DNA from: Zoroaster sp. YZ-2022
Taxonomy: Eukaryota; Echinodermata; Asteroidea; Forcipulatida; Zoroasteridae
NCBI GenBank assembly: GCA_029582265.1
Contig: CM055820.1
Location: 21,489,756-21,553,755 of the forward strand
Direction: 5' to 3'
DNA length: 64,000 nt
Positions 35,426 to 47,564 of this stretch are shown one piece after another. The notes beneath the pieces are model-generated. The model saw only the letters and a program-made list of their open reading frames with translations, was not told where the DNA came from and ran no database searches. A program made the translations under genes and the position numbers. How positions within the stretch are numbered: the stretch's first letter is position 1; every line of letters starts with the position of its first letter.

Positions 35426-35674
35426 AAGTAGCATAGCCAGGGTTTTTAGAGTGGGGGAAACCATGGAGGAAGGAAGACTCTTCCTTCCTCCATGGGGAAA
35501 CTGACATTTTGGAGGGTAAATTTACCGACAAAAAAATCAAAATGAACCGACAATTTATGCTAATCAGAAATACCAACAAGTTTGTGAATTTACCGACAAA
35601 CACCATTTGCCAACAAATAGGGGAGGCCCTCCCCCGGCCCCTCCCCCCGGCCCCTCCCCCCGGCTACGCCACTG
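35426..35674. mobile_element. hAT-type MITE with a 35-base perfect hairpin
   Basis: A perfect 8-bp duplication GTCTTATA lies at 35418-35425 and 35675-35682. The termini are AAGTAGCATAGCCAGGG and, inverted, CAGTGGCGTAGCCGGGG. Inside, 35461-35495 is a 17-base palindrome arm pair (CCATGGAGGAAGGAAGA and inverse) around one base. The G/C-rich half (CCCCCCGGCCCCTCC) is duplicated in tandem. Confidence 0.88.
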
Positions 35675-35682
35675 GTCTTATA

Positions 35683-36383
35683 ATTATGACGTCGTTCCTA
35701 TGGACTAACCTCACGCTGGTCCCGTGTGTAGGCAAATTTTTCTGAACAACAAAGATTAGAGGTTCATACATTTGATGTACTGTGTACATATAGTCCAATA
35801 TCATGACCTGGGGTCTTTGACTTCCAACTTTGAGTATTTTGAATAAACTAGGCCCTGAAAAGTGGTCCAAATTTGCTTCCAAGCGTAAGACCCTTTTCAA
35901 AATGAATGCTTTCCAGTGTGGGCGTTTTCACTAGTGTAGAGGATGGTTTCCATGCATTGGGATACTTGACAGGTCTCTGAACTATCATACATTGGATTGT
36001 GAAGAAAATAAAAGGTTAGACATCAATCAATATTTTGCTATTTAGTTTTTAAAAATTTGAGATTTCGATGATTTTTTAACATTGTGTATTTAGCATTGGT
36101 TGCTGTGGGAGTTTATTTAATGGAGTGCACCCTATAGGGAAAATTTAATATTTTTGCAGACATCTTGAAGGAAGATTTTGCATGTCTAATTTTTCTGTGT
36201 TGACACGGTCAGGGTAGGTGAGGGACCGCAGTTGCCTATCAACAAGAGTTGGTGTATTGAAGTAAGCAATTATACCACTAATACGCTAAAAATAGACACA
36301 GGTTGTATTTTGATAAAGGAGATTGAATTGTCCTGCTCTATGAATAAACTGAAAACGCTTTTTATTTAAGTTTAAACGTACAC
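35683..36383. other. Non-coding stretch, nothing recognised
   Basis: About 700 bases without exon-like, repeat or RNA features that I can support. Confidence 0.3.
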
Positions 36384-36391
36384 ACAGCTAT

Positions 36392-36732
36392 TAGTGCTGG
36401 GAAGGTTAACCGGTTAACCGACCGAAACTACACTAACCGTTTAAAACGTTGCTAACCGGCTAACCGAACTAATATTTTAAAAATACAACCAACAAGAATT
36501 TGCCGCCCATTTTATTGTTCTTATAGACTTTCTTTTTTTGCCGCATTGGTTATTAAACAATCATTGTGGGAAATTTACTGATGCTTTTTGATTGAAAATG
36601 TATACACGCTGTTCCATTTGCCTACGATCTAGTGTGTGTGGCCATCAGATGCCGACGTTCTGTTAACCGGTTAACCGACCGTGAAAACTTCGGTTAAACG
36701 GTTAGATAATTAACCGGTAACTCCCAGCACTA
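36392..36732. mobile_element. hAT-like MITE with GGTTAACCGGTTAACCG arms
   Basis: The termini are TAGTGCTGGGAA and its inverse TCCCAGCACTA, with subterminal GGTTAACCGGTTAACCG repeated at both ends. The flanks ACAGCTAT (36384-36391) and ACAGCTTT (36733-36740) match at 7 of 8 bases. A CAGTGCTGGGA-type end with 8-bp duplications is common among hAT elements. No coding capacity. Confidence 0.8.
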
Positions 36733-36740
36733 ACAGCTTT

Positions 36741-37733
36741 ATGATTTAAAGTGGAAGTAAAAGGTTTGTGTGATTATTTTTACCAAGTTGGCATCGATCA
36801 TTCAACTTTCATTTCTAAGTCTCCTCTTCACAAGACACAGAATCCATCAAAAAATGTACTTGCATATGAAACTAAATATCTGACACGAAGTAAAATTAAT
36901 CTTTGGCTGGATCAGTCTCTATTTGCTGTAAGAGGTTCGGGCTTTGAGTGCCCGAAGTTGTCACTTCGCACGGAGTGTGACAGCAAAATCTATATATTTG
37001 AACAGCATTTTACACAATGTTCTTAATGACGCCGTTTATCGTTATGGCGAAATCGTTCAGCTCTGCACATCCGTGGTCCTTACCGGGAGTCGCTGTTGCT
37101 TCTTCTGCAACACTGAAAAACACCTCGTGTTCTGTGGTGATATGTCGGTCAATATTCACTGTGTGCTGTTAGTTTGACCGAAACCTTGGAGTGTTGGTAC
37201 GTGCGACATCGCTTATTTGATTGATGATATACGGAAGCCGTGCAATCGGCTTGACTCAAAACGTCAACCCCGATAACTAGACGAGTTATTACTATCGAGA
37301 CAGGTGTCCCTTCGGAACAACAACCTGAGACATATTTATATTACGAGATGACCGGCTGTTGGACACACTGCCTTCATCATAATAATAATCACGGTTGGTA
37401 TAAAACTAGAATGGTGACGTCAGATAATATACACTTTCAATGATTAAGGCGGGAACGACCCATCGTTATAATCAATACACGCGGTTGTTGTAGTTTTTAA
37501 AACCTTGTATTAACCGTCGTGACTCAGCCGATACGGGTACGAAATGAATGTAATTTAAAATAATTAAGCCATTACAAACATCCGCATTTTGGTCATTATT
37601 CTTTGAAACATCGTAAAAGAAGAAGAAAAATATAACAACATGGAACCTTAAGGATCCATTTATTAGGAAAAATCCTGAAAGTGTTGATAAAATTAGCTTT
37701 GTGAACAACCTGGCCTCATATAAAGTAATGTAC
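36741..37733. other. Non-coding stretch
   Basis: A 91-codon open frame on the plus strand at 36751-37026 (KNVLAYETKYLTRSKINLW, then FECPKLSL) lacks recognisable domains and is interrupted downstream. It could be a relic exon, but I do not call it. Confidence 0.3.
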
Positions 37734-37737
37734 TTAA

Positions 37738-37965
37738 AGGGACAGTATCGTTACGATCAACAGGGCATGGAATCGGGAATGATAGTTTTAGATTAACTCA
37801 GTGACTGAAAATAATACCCCACTCGTGATAAGGTCATATTATGTTCAAATGTACAATCTGTTCAAAGTGAATTCCATCATCAACTTTACACCCAACCAAA
37901 AAAAGTTTCATGTAACACTGTGATCATTTGTGTTTTTCGAGATTACCAGTAGCATAAAGCTACCT
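37738..37965. mobile_element. Truncated TTAA MITE joined to a second MITE's tail
   Basis: TTAA at 37734-37737 is followed by AGGGACAGTATCGTTACGAT (copy 3 of that family). This stops at about 37845 within AGGTCATATTA and is joined to a TGTTTGATACC-type MITE tail (AAAAAAAGTTTCATG, AACACTGTGATCATTTGTG, TTTTTCGAGATTACCA). The junction suggests deletion between two elements. Confidence 0.7.
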
Positions 37966-37969
37966 CGAG

Positions 37970-38300
37970 TAATGAATATAAATCGACTCTTTTACGTTTA
38001 AACGCAAGTTTACAGTTAATTTTGTAACCGAGTAACCGAACATAAAATATACGGTTAATCGATTAACCTAACCGAATTATAAAAACATAAAAATTCGACG
38101 ATGGCAGGAAAATAAAGGTAGAAAAAGGATTACATGTTAAATTAATATTATTAACTATATCTGGTGAGTTTTATGTATTGATTGAAGAGATGCTGACAGA
38201 TTTGGTAGGAAACGTATTGCACATAAAAGGTAGCATACATTTTCTAAATGTATTTTTCGGATAACCGAGTAAAAGAGTAATCGTTGCAGCACTGAAATGA
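37970..38300. mobile_element. Degraded hAT-like element (CAGTGCTGCAACGATTAC end)
   Basis: The right end, read inverted, is TCAGTGCTGCAACGATTAC followed by TCTTTTACTCGGTTA. The left side has AATCGACTCTTTTACG and GAGTAACCGAAC. TAACCGATTAACC-type motifs lie inside. No clean duplication was found, so boundaries are approximate. Confidence 0.5.
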
Positions 38301-39387
38301 TCCGAGCCTTTGAAGTAGGTGGATGTTTTTTTTTCCACAGCGCTGCGTTCTCATATCTTCCATGGTGAATTTAAAAAATGTATTTTATATTTGATTTTCC
38401 AACCGTTCACGCTATCGGCGTTATATCAACTCTCGGTTCCGCTGCTGTCGCAATTTAAAACTGTGCGCTTCATATTTCCCTTTTGTAAAAGCAAATGAGT
38501 GGTTAGTTGGTTTGCCCTATGGTTTGTTTTTATAACCTTCAATCTGCCATCATATCGTGGTCCATAGACGAAATCATTACTGCCCGTAGCCCTTCATTTT
38601 AAGCTCAAATCTTTGGAACGAGTGAAGAGAGTTTAATTATTTTCCCTCCCTATAGGGATACACGAAGCTGCTTCGATTTGTTTTATTTTTTGAGAAAATA
38701 TCCCTATGATTTCTGTGAATTGACGTTTTTGTCTGAACCTCATTGTCGCTATTAGTCACCGTGCCACACTCTGATATGATAACAGTCAAGCACGCACATT
38801 ATTACCTTAAAGAAAGTTACTCATCTCTTATTAAAACCGTTCACAAACTGTGCGTCACTGCTATACTCCCCAAGAACTTAAAGACATTGATGGGTGAGCA
38901 AGCCCGTAGCAAGGTTGGGGAATACGGAATATGCCAACATTCAGAAATGTAAGAAATATATTGAAAGTTTACGGCTCACTAATTAAAATAATGAAATATA
39001 CCTTTTCAGTTGGCTAGAGGGGGAGAAGAAGGGGTTAAACCGACATCATAACATATCAATTTATGATTTCTCTCCCGCATATCCTTTGGTGCACCTTCTC
39101 TACATGCAATTCCAAGCTATAAGACCAAGCTATACAATCATAATACCATTTTTTTTTAATTCGCAAAAAAAAATAAAGATGTAAAAAAAAAAACGTTATT
39201 AATATGTATGAAGAAACTCGTTCACGTTCACCAAATGATTGGCTGAAATGGAGCATATGGGACTATATTATCTAGTGTATACAACAAACACCGCCTACCC
39301 GCGCACTAAGGTGACCTCGTGCTGCTAAAACGCCCTCTAGAGTCTTAAGATGAACATGCCCATTGTTGATAAAGAAATGGGGTATAA
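38301..39387. other. Non-coding stretch, nothing recognised
   Basis: No exon, RNA gene or transposon boundary that I can support. Confidence 0.3.
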
Positions 39388-39955
39388 AGGGAAGGTACAA
39401 CATTAGTAATAAGTTGGCAAAACAGCTTCTATGAGAATGCTTACTCTCTTTGAATCAAGATATACATTGAAGGGAAGGTATACAACATTGGTAATGTTGG
39501 TTAAACTGCCTCTATGAGTATGCTTACTCTCTTTGAATTGAGATATACATTGAAGGGAAGGTACAACATTGGTCATGTTGGCTAAACTGCTTCTATGAGT
39601 ATGCTTACTCTCTTTGAATCCAGATATACATTGAAGGGAAGTTACAACATTGGTCATGTTGGCTAAACTGCTTCTAAGAGTATGCTTACTCTCTTTGAAT
39701 CAAGATATACATTGAAGGGAAGGTACAACATTGGTCATGTTGGCTAAACTGCTTCTATGAGTATGCTTACTCTCTTTGAATCCAGATATACATTGAAGGG
39801 AAGGTACACCATTGGTAATGTTGGCTAAACTGCTTCTAAGAGTATGCTTACTCTCTTTGAATCAAGATATACATTGAAGGGAAGTTACAACATTGGTCAT
39901 GTTGGCTAAACTGCTTCTAAGAGTATGCTTACTCTCGTTGAATCAAGACACAGGC
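39388..39955. repeat. 81-bp array, 7 copies, from the head of the MITE
   Basis: Units start with GAAGGGAAGGTACAACATTG at 39469, 39552, 39633, 39714, 39795 and 39876, preceded by one at 39388. The period is 81, with one 83. Each unit has ATGTTGGCTAAACTGCTTC, TATGCTTACTCTCTTTGAAT and GATATACATT. Alternate units share CTTCTAAGAG versus CTTCTATGAG, hinting at a two-unit duplication. Confidence 0.95.
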
Positions 39956-40178
39956 CTACATGCAATAACCGTTCTTTGTGGAGTTTATTAAAGTCATGAG
40001 AAAAAGGAGAAGGCATTCAAAGAAAACACTTGGAGCAATAGTCTACTTTTACTAATAGCCTACTTTTTGAAAATGTACCTGATGCTGGTGTTTTCTCTGG
40101 TGAGTCCACTTCAGACAGAATATTTTCACATCAGGTTAGCTGTCAGAAAATGTTGTATTCATGTATTATACCTTCCCT
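39388..40178. mobile_element. Complete MITE, GGGAAGGTACAAC family, with tandemly expanded head
   Basis: The left end AGGGAAGGTACAACATT follows ATAA (39384-39387). The right end ATTATACCTTCCCT precedes TTAA (40179-40182). Between the array at 39388-39955 and the right end lie the family's middle segments (AATAACCGTTCTTTGTGG, AGAAGGCATTCAAAG). This is the most complete member in the window and serves as reference for the fragments elsewhere. Confidence 0.8.
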
Positions 40179-40182
40179 TTAA

Positions 40183-40804
40183 ATACAAGCATTCTTTTAT
40201 AATATTGATCAAAGGCAAAATTGCGTGAAGGGAATATAACACAACAACTGCAGAATCAATTTTAATCAATCGAAATGTATACAAATAACAGGCATTTAAA
40301 CTACAAAATGAAATACTTGGATACTCGTAAAAAAAAACATATAAATTAGGTTATTGTCCTCGGCCCTTCCCACCGGACCCAGCACACAAGAGATATATCC
40401 GGAAGACTTTAGTCTAAAAGCCAACGATCTCTGTACTGCAATCGTGATAGCACGCACGAATTTCTTGAGTTGAAATCCCTCATCAAATGAGCGGTGTATC
40501 CTGCTGGCCTTGTCGGTTTAAGGGGATACGATCTTTGTTTTGGTCCCGCGGGGGAGACGGTTTCCGTCCGCGGAAAGGTAACAGCAGCACGTACGATTTC
40601 CGTCCTGGATTTCAGCGAAAGTTTGCTCTTGGGCAGCTCTCCCCTGCACTGATTTTGGTTAGTCTTCGTATGTCTTGAATTATTATTGAATATTAACTAT
40701 ACCTGAAGTGGTCATGCACGAAACAGATGCATGCAAGCCGCCGTGGTTTCAAGGAAATCGAATTATTCAATGTTACAGCAGTCCATTGGGATGGTATGTA
40801 AAAT
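40183..40804. other. Non-coding stretch, possible 5' exon
   Basis: At 40487-40583 there is a GC-richer patch with an open frame. It ends in CGCGGAAAG followed by GTAACAG, a donor-like junction. No domain is recognised, so I leave it uncalled. Confidence 0.25.
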
Positions 40805-40925
40805 GAATAGGGCGGGGTTTTCTGTAAGCCAAATGGGGCGGGATTATATTATTTTAGCCAATAGTGTGACATTATTGAGATGGGATTATGTTAGCCAATG
40901 GGCGGGCTTTCTGATTGGTTGGATT
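40805..40925. promoter_or_regulatory. Cluster of GC boxes and CCAAT boxes
   Basis: Within 121 bases there are three GGGCGGG-type sites (40810, 40843, 40902), AGCCAAATGG, AGCCAATAG and AGCCAATGGGCGGGC, plus ATTGG in reverse at 40917. CCAAT (NF-Y) with GC boxes (Sp/KLF) is a standard TATA-less animal promoter arrangement. No exon is firmly identified next to it; the open patch at 40487-40583 is one candidate. The motifs are partly repetitive and could have arisen by local duplication. Confidence 0.4.
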
Positions 40926-41029
40926 ATTATCTGAACCATTGGTTTAGGCCATAACAAAAAGTCTCCGGTTTCTGGTCTCCATGCGTGTGTCGCCTCGGCA
41001 GACCCAGCCTTTTTAGTTTTTTGTTCCTA

Positions 41030-41215
41030 TAAAACAATGTCCAATAATTGCAACTTAAATTGCTGGATGATTTGAATTCTGCCGTGCTGTGTTTTAAATG
41101 ACTTTTCCACATAGGGGTATGAACGTTTTCATGATTTTCTTAGCCACCATACTTTCTGTATAGGAAATTGGGTCTGGTTCCATTAACCACTTATGCATGA
41201 TAACATGTATCACTT
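41030..41215. repeat. Dispersed repeat shared with 49530-49735
   Basis: Both places contain, in order, AATGTCCA / ATGTCCAGTTG, ATTGCTGGAT, GAATTCTGCCGTGCTGTG / GGAATTCCGCCGCGCTGTG, TTTCCACATA, GTATGAAC, CTTAGCCACCATACTTT and GGTCTGGTTCCA. Identity looks moderate. I see no terminal structure, so this may be part of a larger element. Confidence 0.65.
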
Positions 41216-41589
41216 AAAAAAACAGATTATCAAAACAAAAAACAAAACTATAGAGGTATTGAGTTTGTAGAAAACAAACTCAAGGTGTTTGAGTGTGCAT
41301 CATATGTGATGACGTCATCACCTAAAGTTGTTAAAAGACAAGAGTTCCTTCAGGAGATATACATTGGATGTCTTTTATCATCGTACTAAATGTGATGAAA
41401 TTCTGTTCGATAATTTCTGAGATATGAAAATATTCCCTTTTAAATACTGCTGATAGGGAGCGCTCTGATCTGTGATGACGTCATCAAACATATTTTAACG
41501 ATAAGATATGACTAGTCACTTTATTCACAGAAGTCCGATATTCACCTTCCCTATCACATTGGCTGCAGACTATTAATAGTGCTGCAGAA

Positions 41590-43040
41590 TTTTTTTTTTT
41601 TGAACTTCCGGTTTCAACCGGAAAAAAGGTCAAAATTGGGTCATGTCTGTGTATGAAATGTCACATAATTCGAGGTCTCTACGATGATGCAAATATTGTT
41701 AATTTATCTAGTGTGGTTCATGAGGTATGATTTTTTTAAATATTAAACCTCTATTTGATGTAATTCGATATCTGACGACGTCATCATAACATCACAACTT
41801 CATTATGACATTAAATATATTTACCTTCATGTCAACGTAAAAGTATTTGTGAAGTTATAATTTAGTCTGAACGTTGCAAATATGGTTTTCTCTTCAGAAA
41901 CGTTTCACGACAAAACTTGCATCCGTGGTGCCGCGTGCGACTTGACAAGAGACTATTTACGGCTACATGTACACATGGAGTTCAGTTCGGCGTGGGACTC
42001 GACTTAAGACTATTGCCTCGTGCTCTGTGTGTGCACAAATGAAAGGCCTATGTGTGGGAAACGGCTGTGTGCTTGGCGAAATGAGCTGTACAAATACATG
42101 TACAGAATAGTGCTTCTAAATATTTGAATGAATTACATATAATTTTACATTCTTCCAACCGTAAGTTCCGGTTCAATCATGTGACGTCATTCATACTTCA
42201 CAAAATTGTTCCTCATAATACGGGTGTCAATTATGCCAAATTTGGTAAAATTCTGTTTCATGTTTTCTCAAGATAGCAAAAAGTGACTTCTGCCGCTAGA
42301 GGGCGCTGTTAAGAACGATGACGTCACCAAATATATTTTTGAAAAGAGCAAATCCCACTTAATATATAAACCCGGATTTTGTTTCGATTACCCTTTCATA
42401 TTTGCGTCAATTTATAAAGAGCTTTTTAAACTTGAACGTCCGGTTTGGACCGGAAATAAATGTCAAAATAGGGTCATAATAATAATAATAATAATGTGTG
42501 GATTTATATAGCGCACGTATCCACCAACTAAGTGGTGCTCAAGGCGCATTATATTATTATCCCTGCTCATAAGGCTCATAAGGCTCATAAATCATTCCTG
42601 AAACCATCTCAGCTCCCTGGGGAGTATACAGCTCAATTGCTGCCATTTCTAGCGCACATAGAGCAAACCAACTCTGCCTTCACAGGTACCCATTTAACCC
42701 CTGGGTGGAGAGAAGCAATTACGATTAAATGTCTTGCTCAAGGACACAAGTGTCACGGCCGTGATTCGAACCCACATTATGTTGCTAACACCAGAACTTG
42801 AATCCGGTAAGCTAGACCGCTCGGCCACGACACCTCATGTCTGTGTATGAAATGTCCAGTCTTCCATGTTCTGTATGATTATGAAGGAATCAAGAAATTA
42901 TCTATTGTGGTTCACGAGATATAAAATATATTATTTTATTTTAATTAATTACGTAATAAGTCATTAGATGACCTCACCATGACGTCACAACTACATGTTA
43001 AGGTCTAAGTAGCCTATGTGCTACGTTTCAAGGTGCTGTG
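41590..43040. repeat. Dispersed CTTCCGGTTTCAACCGG repeat, two copies
   Basis: Copy A (from 41603) has CTTCCGGTTTCAACCGG, AAAAGGTCAAAATTGGGTCA, TGTCTGTGTATGAAATGTC and AGTGTGGTTCATGAGGTAT. Copy B (from 42435) has CGTCCGGTTTGGACCGG and AAAATAGGGTCAT. It is then interrupted by the SINE at 42478-42834 and resumes TGTCTGTGTATGAAATGTC and TTGTGGTTCACGAGATAT. A third, shorter match is at 25205-25330. Several GATGACGTCATC motifs lie between the copies. Confidence 0.7.
42478..42834 (-). mobile_element. tRNA-derived SINE with (ATT)n tail, copy 3 (precise ends)
   Basis: The insertion splits copy B of the CCGG repeat. Comparison with the unbroken copy A at 41636 fixes the ends, with TCAT duplicated at 42474-42477 and 42835-42838. 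On the minus strand it starts GGTGTCGTGGCCGAGCGGTC and has B box GGTTCGAATCA. The central domain CCTTGAGCAAGACAT and CCACCCAGGGGTTAAATGGG follows, then the stem GCGCCTTGAGCACCAC...GTGCGCTATATAAATCC, then (ATT)n. Confidence 0.93.
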
Positions 43041-43129
43041 AACTTTGCAACTATGTGTTTTTTGTTAGATAAGTCTCACTGAGAAGATGGAGAAGAAAAA
43101 GGTTTTTAAAAAAACGAACAATAACAAGA

Positions 43130-43302
43130 GGTGTTGGCTACGGAAGCTTAAATGACCATCCGTGTTTCCGAGTTACATGCAGAGGTTTTCTTTATCATGG
43201 AAAGACAGTGTTTTCAGTCAGTGTTTTCAAGATAACTATTCCGTCTTTCCATGATAAATAATCTAAGTAACACAGATGGTCATTAAGCTCGAACACCTTA
43301 AA
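43130..43302. mobile_element. Palindromic MITE, AGGTGTT...AACACCT
   Basis: The ends GAGGTGTTGGCTACGG with AGCTTAAATGACCATCCGTG and, inverted, AGGTGTTCGAGCTTAATGAC with CATCTGTGTTAC form imperfect arms. The arms continue inward with TTATCATGGAAAGAC and its inverse GTCTTTCCATGATAA. It can fold nearly end to end. No target duplication is obvious. Confidence 0.75.
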
Positions 43303-44878
43303 AAGGCGTCACCGCACCGATTTTGAAGCCAAGCTATGATCAGAAACCGGGGACTTTTTTGTTGGCCTTAGGATTAATGGAACTCACGTATACTCTGTTA
43401 GCTTGTATATAGAGAATATTTTTTGTTTTCTACTTTCCAAACTTCACATCCATATGGGCCCTTCAGATAATGTAGTTCATTTGGACTGCCTGCGAAACAG
43501 CCTAAGCAATTATAATCACTGCACACAGACCCGCAATGTCGTAGCAAATTTACGCCAACGATCAATCTAGATCGACTAGATCGTCAGATTGAGTGTACCA
43601 CTAAAGTACATTCTCAACTGGCTTTCTTCTAAATTTCTCTAAACCTTTTTTCCATAATGAAACGTGTATTTCTGGCTTGCTATAAGCATGAACATGTGTA
43701 CGCGTGCCATGGAAGGGCCTCACGCAACAGAAAATCAATGATCGGAAACAGAATTCGAATCCCATATCTGTTTTGTTGCCATCCTCCAGCCTCTGCGATT
43801 TTTTGACAGTGAACCCGGGTTTACGCATTGCCGCTGAAAAATCATCTTTCCCGCGTCTTTAAGAATGAATCCGTCTGACAGCGGAATAACGACGACATAC
43901 ACACGTGTACTTAAAAGTGATGTACAACATTGATAACAAAATTAACGAATTATTATCCGATTGTTAACTTGATGTGAAGTTGATAAAAGTACTAATAATC
44001 ATTAAAATGATACAATCTGAAGTGTTCTCACTGCCTAATATAAAAGCAGTTTTGCCAACACACGACCAGCCCGCGTGCCATGGGTAACGCGCTGTGTTAT
44101 TCACTGTTAAAAAAGGATACTCCTTACGTATTATAGGGAAAGTGACATTAAGATACACTGAATAGACAGAGAAGTGACTCATCGTGTAATGTAGGGAGCC
44201 ATGGAGAATACAACTTGATTGCTGTGTGGATGAAAGATTTGATAATACCGGAATTTGATTCTAAATAAGTCACGCGTACGGATTCTGCTTCAATTGGATC
44301 AATGAGAGATTCGTACGTAATGTGAACAAGGGGCGTTTGCATACAAATGTTGTCCTCATGCCGCGACAATCTTGATCAGTAACCCTGAACGCAAGACAAT
44401 ATTCATAGCGGCGATTTGCAATACAAAAAGGCCCAGTCTATTTTCTTGCCAGCTCCGGTTAGGAAGCTTGGACTGTAGGAAATTAAAATGGCTGCAGCAC
44501 GTCGCCATATAATTACCATAGTAGAAAAGGCATTTTACCAACATTAGTCCCTAATTTGACAGAATATTATGTGATAAGATAATAGTCGTGGATTTAGATA
44601 CTGCCTTGTCTCACTTATCAAAGAGGCAGTCTTCACGAATCGAGTTGTCCAAAAAAGAATAAGGTTTAACAGAAGTGCTCATCGGCAACACCCCCCCCCC
44701 CTTTCAGTCTATTTTTAATGATCACCAATTATGTAAAGTTTTTTCACCAGCACAGCTAGATCCCTCTTTTTGTATCTCTATTTGCCAGGCAGAAGTCATG
44801 GGCCTATGTTTCGTTCTATTTATGTAAAGACTGTTTGCAGTGTTTGTACGTTGACATCTATATCAGTAAGTAAAACAT
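43303..44878. other. Non-coding stretch
   Basis: No gene recognised. A MITE-like terminus is near 43915-43945 (AAAAGTGATGTACAACATTG), and a weak copy of the CAGCCTCGGTTTGG-type repeat is at 44425-44510. The AGATCGACTAGATCG region at 43566 is a short palindrome. Confidence 0.35.
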
Positions 44879-45000
44879 TCTCCCGAAGACGATCAGAGCA
44901 TACTGATCGAAACGTCGAGTTGTAACTTCCAGTTCTTTTCTGAACTAATGACTACTCAATTGAGAATTTCACATGGTGTCACCGCAAATAGTCTTTACTT
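44879..45000 (+). mobile_element. Penelope-like terminal segment, solo copy (opposite strand)
   Basis: The plus-strand sequence has ACGATCAGAGCATACTGATC, GAAACGTCGAGTTGTAAC, and ends CATGGTGTCACCGCAA followed by TAGTCTTTACTT. It is the reverse-oriented equivalent of 9793-9914 and 17111-17229. Confidence 0.75.
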
Positions 45001-45752
45001 GACATCTATATTACATCCCATATGCCTATACATATTTGGAATAGCCTTGAACCTAATTAACAATGACATATAATCAATAATTCAGATTTTGAATTCCACA
45101 GTTCGATCAAGGGCGATCCCATGTACTGTGTACTCTCAATGCCTTTTGAGGTGTAGTCCAGTGAGAACAGCCACCGTCTTGTCACGAAAACAAACACCAT
45201 GAATCTACTTTGTCAATAACGTCTTCTTTATTGCATAATTCAGACAATTGTGACAGAATTAACAATTCAATGCAAAACATCAGCAAATTACCTGGCCACG
45301 CAAAAATGGGGCACACAAAAAACATGGTTAATTTACATGCATAATTATTCATTGGAGGGAGCTTTCCCCTTAAGCTCCTCCGTCACCTCCCACACCACTA
45401 TCCTCCAAGACGTTCAACAGTCGTTCACAATGAAGCGTTTTGGGATCAGACATGAATTAATAACAAGAGCATGATTGTCAGAAAAATTTACTGCGTGCAT
45501 TTTGCCCACAACCATCTACTCGAGTTGGGTCGCTTCCAACTACACATAATTGGGCCTTAATTTAACATTGTGTAAAACACTTAGAAATGAAACAGGAAAA
45601 CAGAAAAGTTTGCAAACATAATGCCTACGTACGAAATGTTTCTTGTTCCCTATTGGATTGGTTAAGTGCTGTTAAGAAATTGAACATGGCTGCCCACGCG
45701 TCTTATTCTCAATATAGTAGGGGTGGAGGTTCTCGCTCTATATATGCATGGC
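45001..45752. other. Non-coding stretch, nothing recognised
   Basis: Open frames of about 75 codons at 45250 and 45587 lack any domain. No RNA gene is seen. Confidence 0.3.
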
Positions 45753-46085
45753 GGCCAATTTCATATCATAGAGCACTTAAGCAGAAAAAATACTTACAAG
45801 AAATATTTGCTTAGCAAATTTCGTTGAATGGTAATTCAAAATGCCATACAAAATGTGTGTACTTTAGCTGGTAGTCTGTTTTATAATGCTTAGCAAAATT
45901 CTCTAGTTAGCAGATCTATGAAATTGTCTTCAATTTCATAGAGCTGCTAACCAGAAACTTAGTAGAAACTTATGCTAAAAGCAGACTACCATCCAAAATG
46001 CATACATTTTGTATGAAATGTTGGCTGGTAACCAAAGATATCTGCTAAGCAAATACTTCTGCTAAGCAGCTCTGTGAAATTGGCC
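45753..46085. mobile_element. MITE with GGCCAATTTCA...TGAAATTGGCC ends
   Basis: The inverted ends GGCCAATTTCAT and TGAAATTGGCC are followed inward by AGAGCACTTAAGCA and TGCTAAGCAGCTCT. The interior is a second inverted layer (TGGTAGTCTGTTTT... and ...AGCAGACTACCA, GAAATTGTCTTCAATTTC at the centre). Related copies are at 51483-51630 and 57490-57650. No coding capacity. Confidence 0.8.
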
Positions 46086-46384
46086 CCAGGTATGACGTAC
46101 GTACATCTCCCACTGCACTACAAGTGCTTAAACAAATACAGAATTGTTAAACACCTAACCTCTTTACAAAAAGTGAAACACATAAATATTTTAAAGATAT
46201 ATCCACCATACTGTGCACATAATAACATTGAAAAGATTGAAATGAAATAATGAACAATGTGCCATCTTTATAGCCTGTTGAGTCACACCGATGTGTGCCA
46301 CTCATAATAAAATCATTAATAATAGCGTATAGGTCTGTATAGGCCCTATACAATGCACATTAGGAAATCACAGACAGGCAGACG

Positions 46385-47075
<691 letters not shown>

Positions 47076-47294
47076 AGGGACAATACTGTCACGATCAGAG
47101 CAGACTTTCAACATGGCATAGAATTGGTATCCTAGTTTAGGGTGAACACATTGACTGAAAATTACTGGCTCATTTATGCAGCAGCAATGGTAATATGACC
47201 TTATCATATGGGGTAGTATTTTCATCAGTCACTGAGTTAATCAAAAACTAGCACACCGAGTCCATGCCCTATTAATTGTTACGATATTTTCCCT
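47076..47294. mobile_element. TTAA MITE, AGGGACAATATCGTCACGAT family, copy 4
   Basis: It begins AGGGACAATACTGTCACGAT after ATAA and ends before TTAA at 47295-47298. The order of the arms is opposite to copies 1 and 2 (TCAGAGCAGACTTTCAAC first), which shows its near-palindromic nature. Confidence 0.85.
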
Positions 47295-47564
47295 TTAACA
47301 GTGACGGTTTTTTGCACATTATTCGTACGAATTAAAATGTTCAACGTATGGTCTCATGCTGTTCAACATGAGAGCCCGAATTCGATTGTTTCGGAACATT
47401 ATGTTCATGCATGACTCATTATGGTCCAACAGTATGTAATGCAACCAACCCGTGCACGTTTCGTACATTTTTAGTAAGGATAGCCCGCATGTCTGACAAA
47501 ATGATGAATATTCATCGACATCAGTTCAACAGTTTCTGCACGGGAAACAAAGGTTTATGCTAAA

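Noticed and set aside
42750..42834. tRNA gene on the minus strand
   Set aside because: A and B boxes are present, but the arms do not pair cleanly and the sequence continues into the SINE body and ATT tail. The copies at 21415 and 31011 behave the same way.
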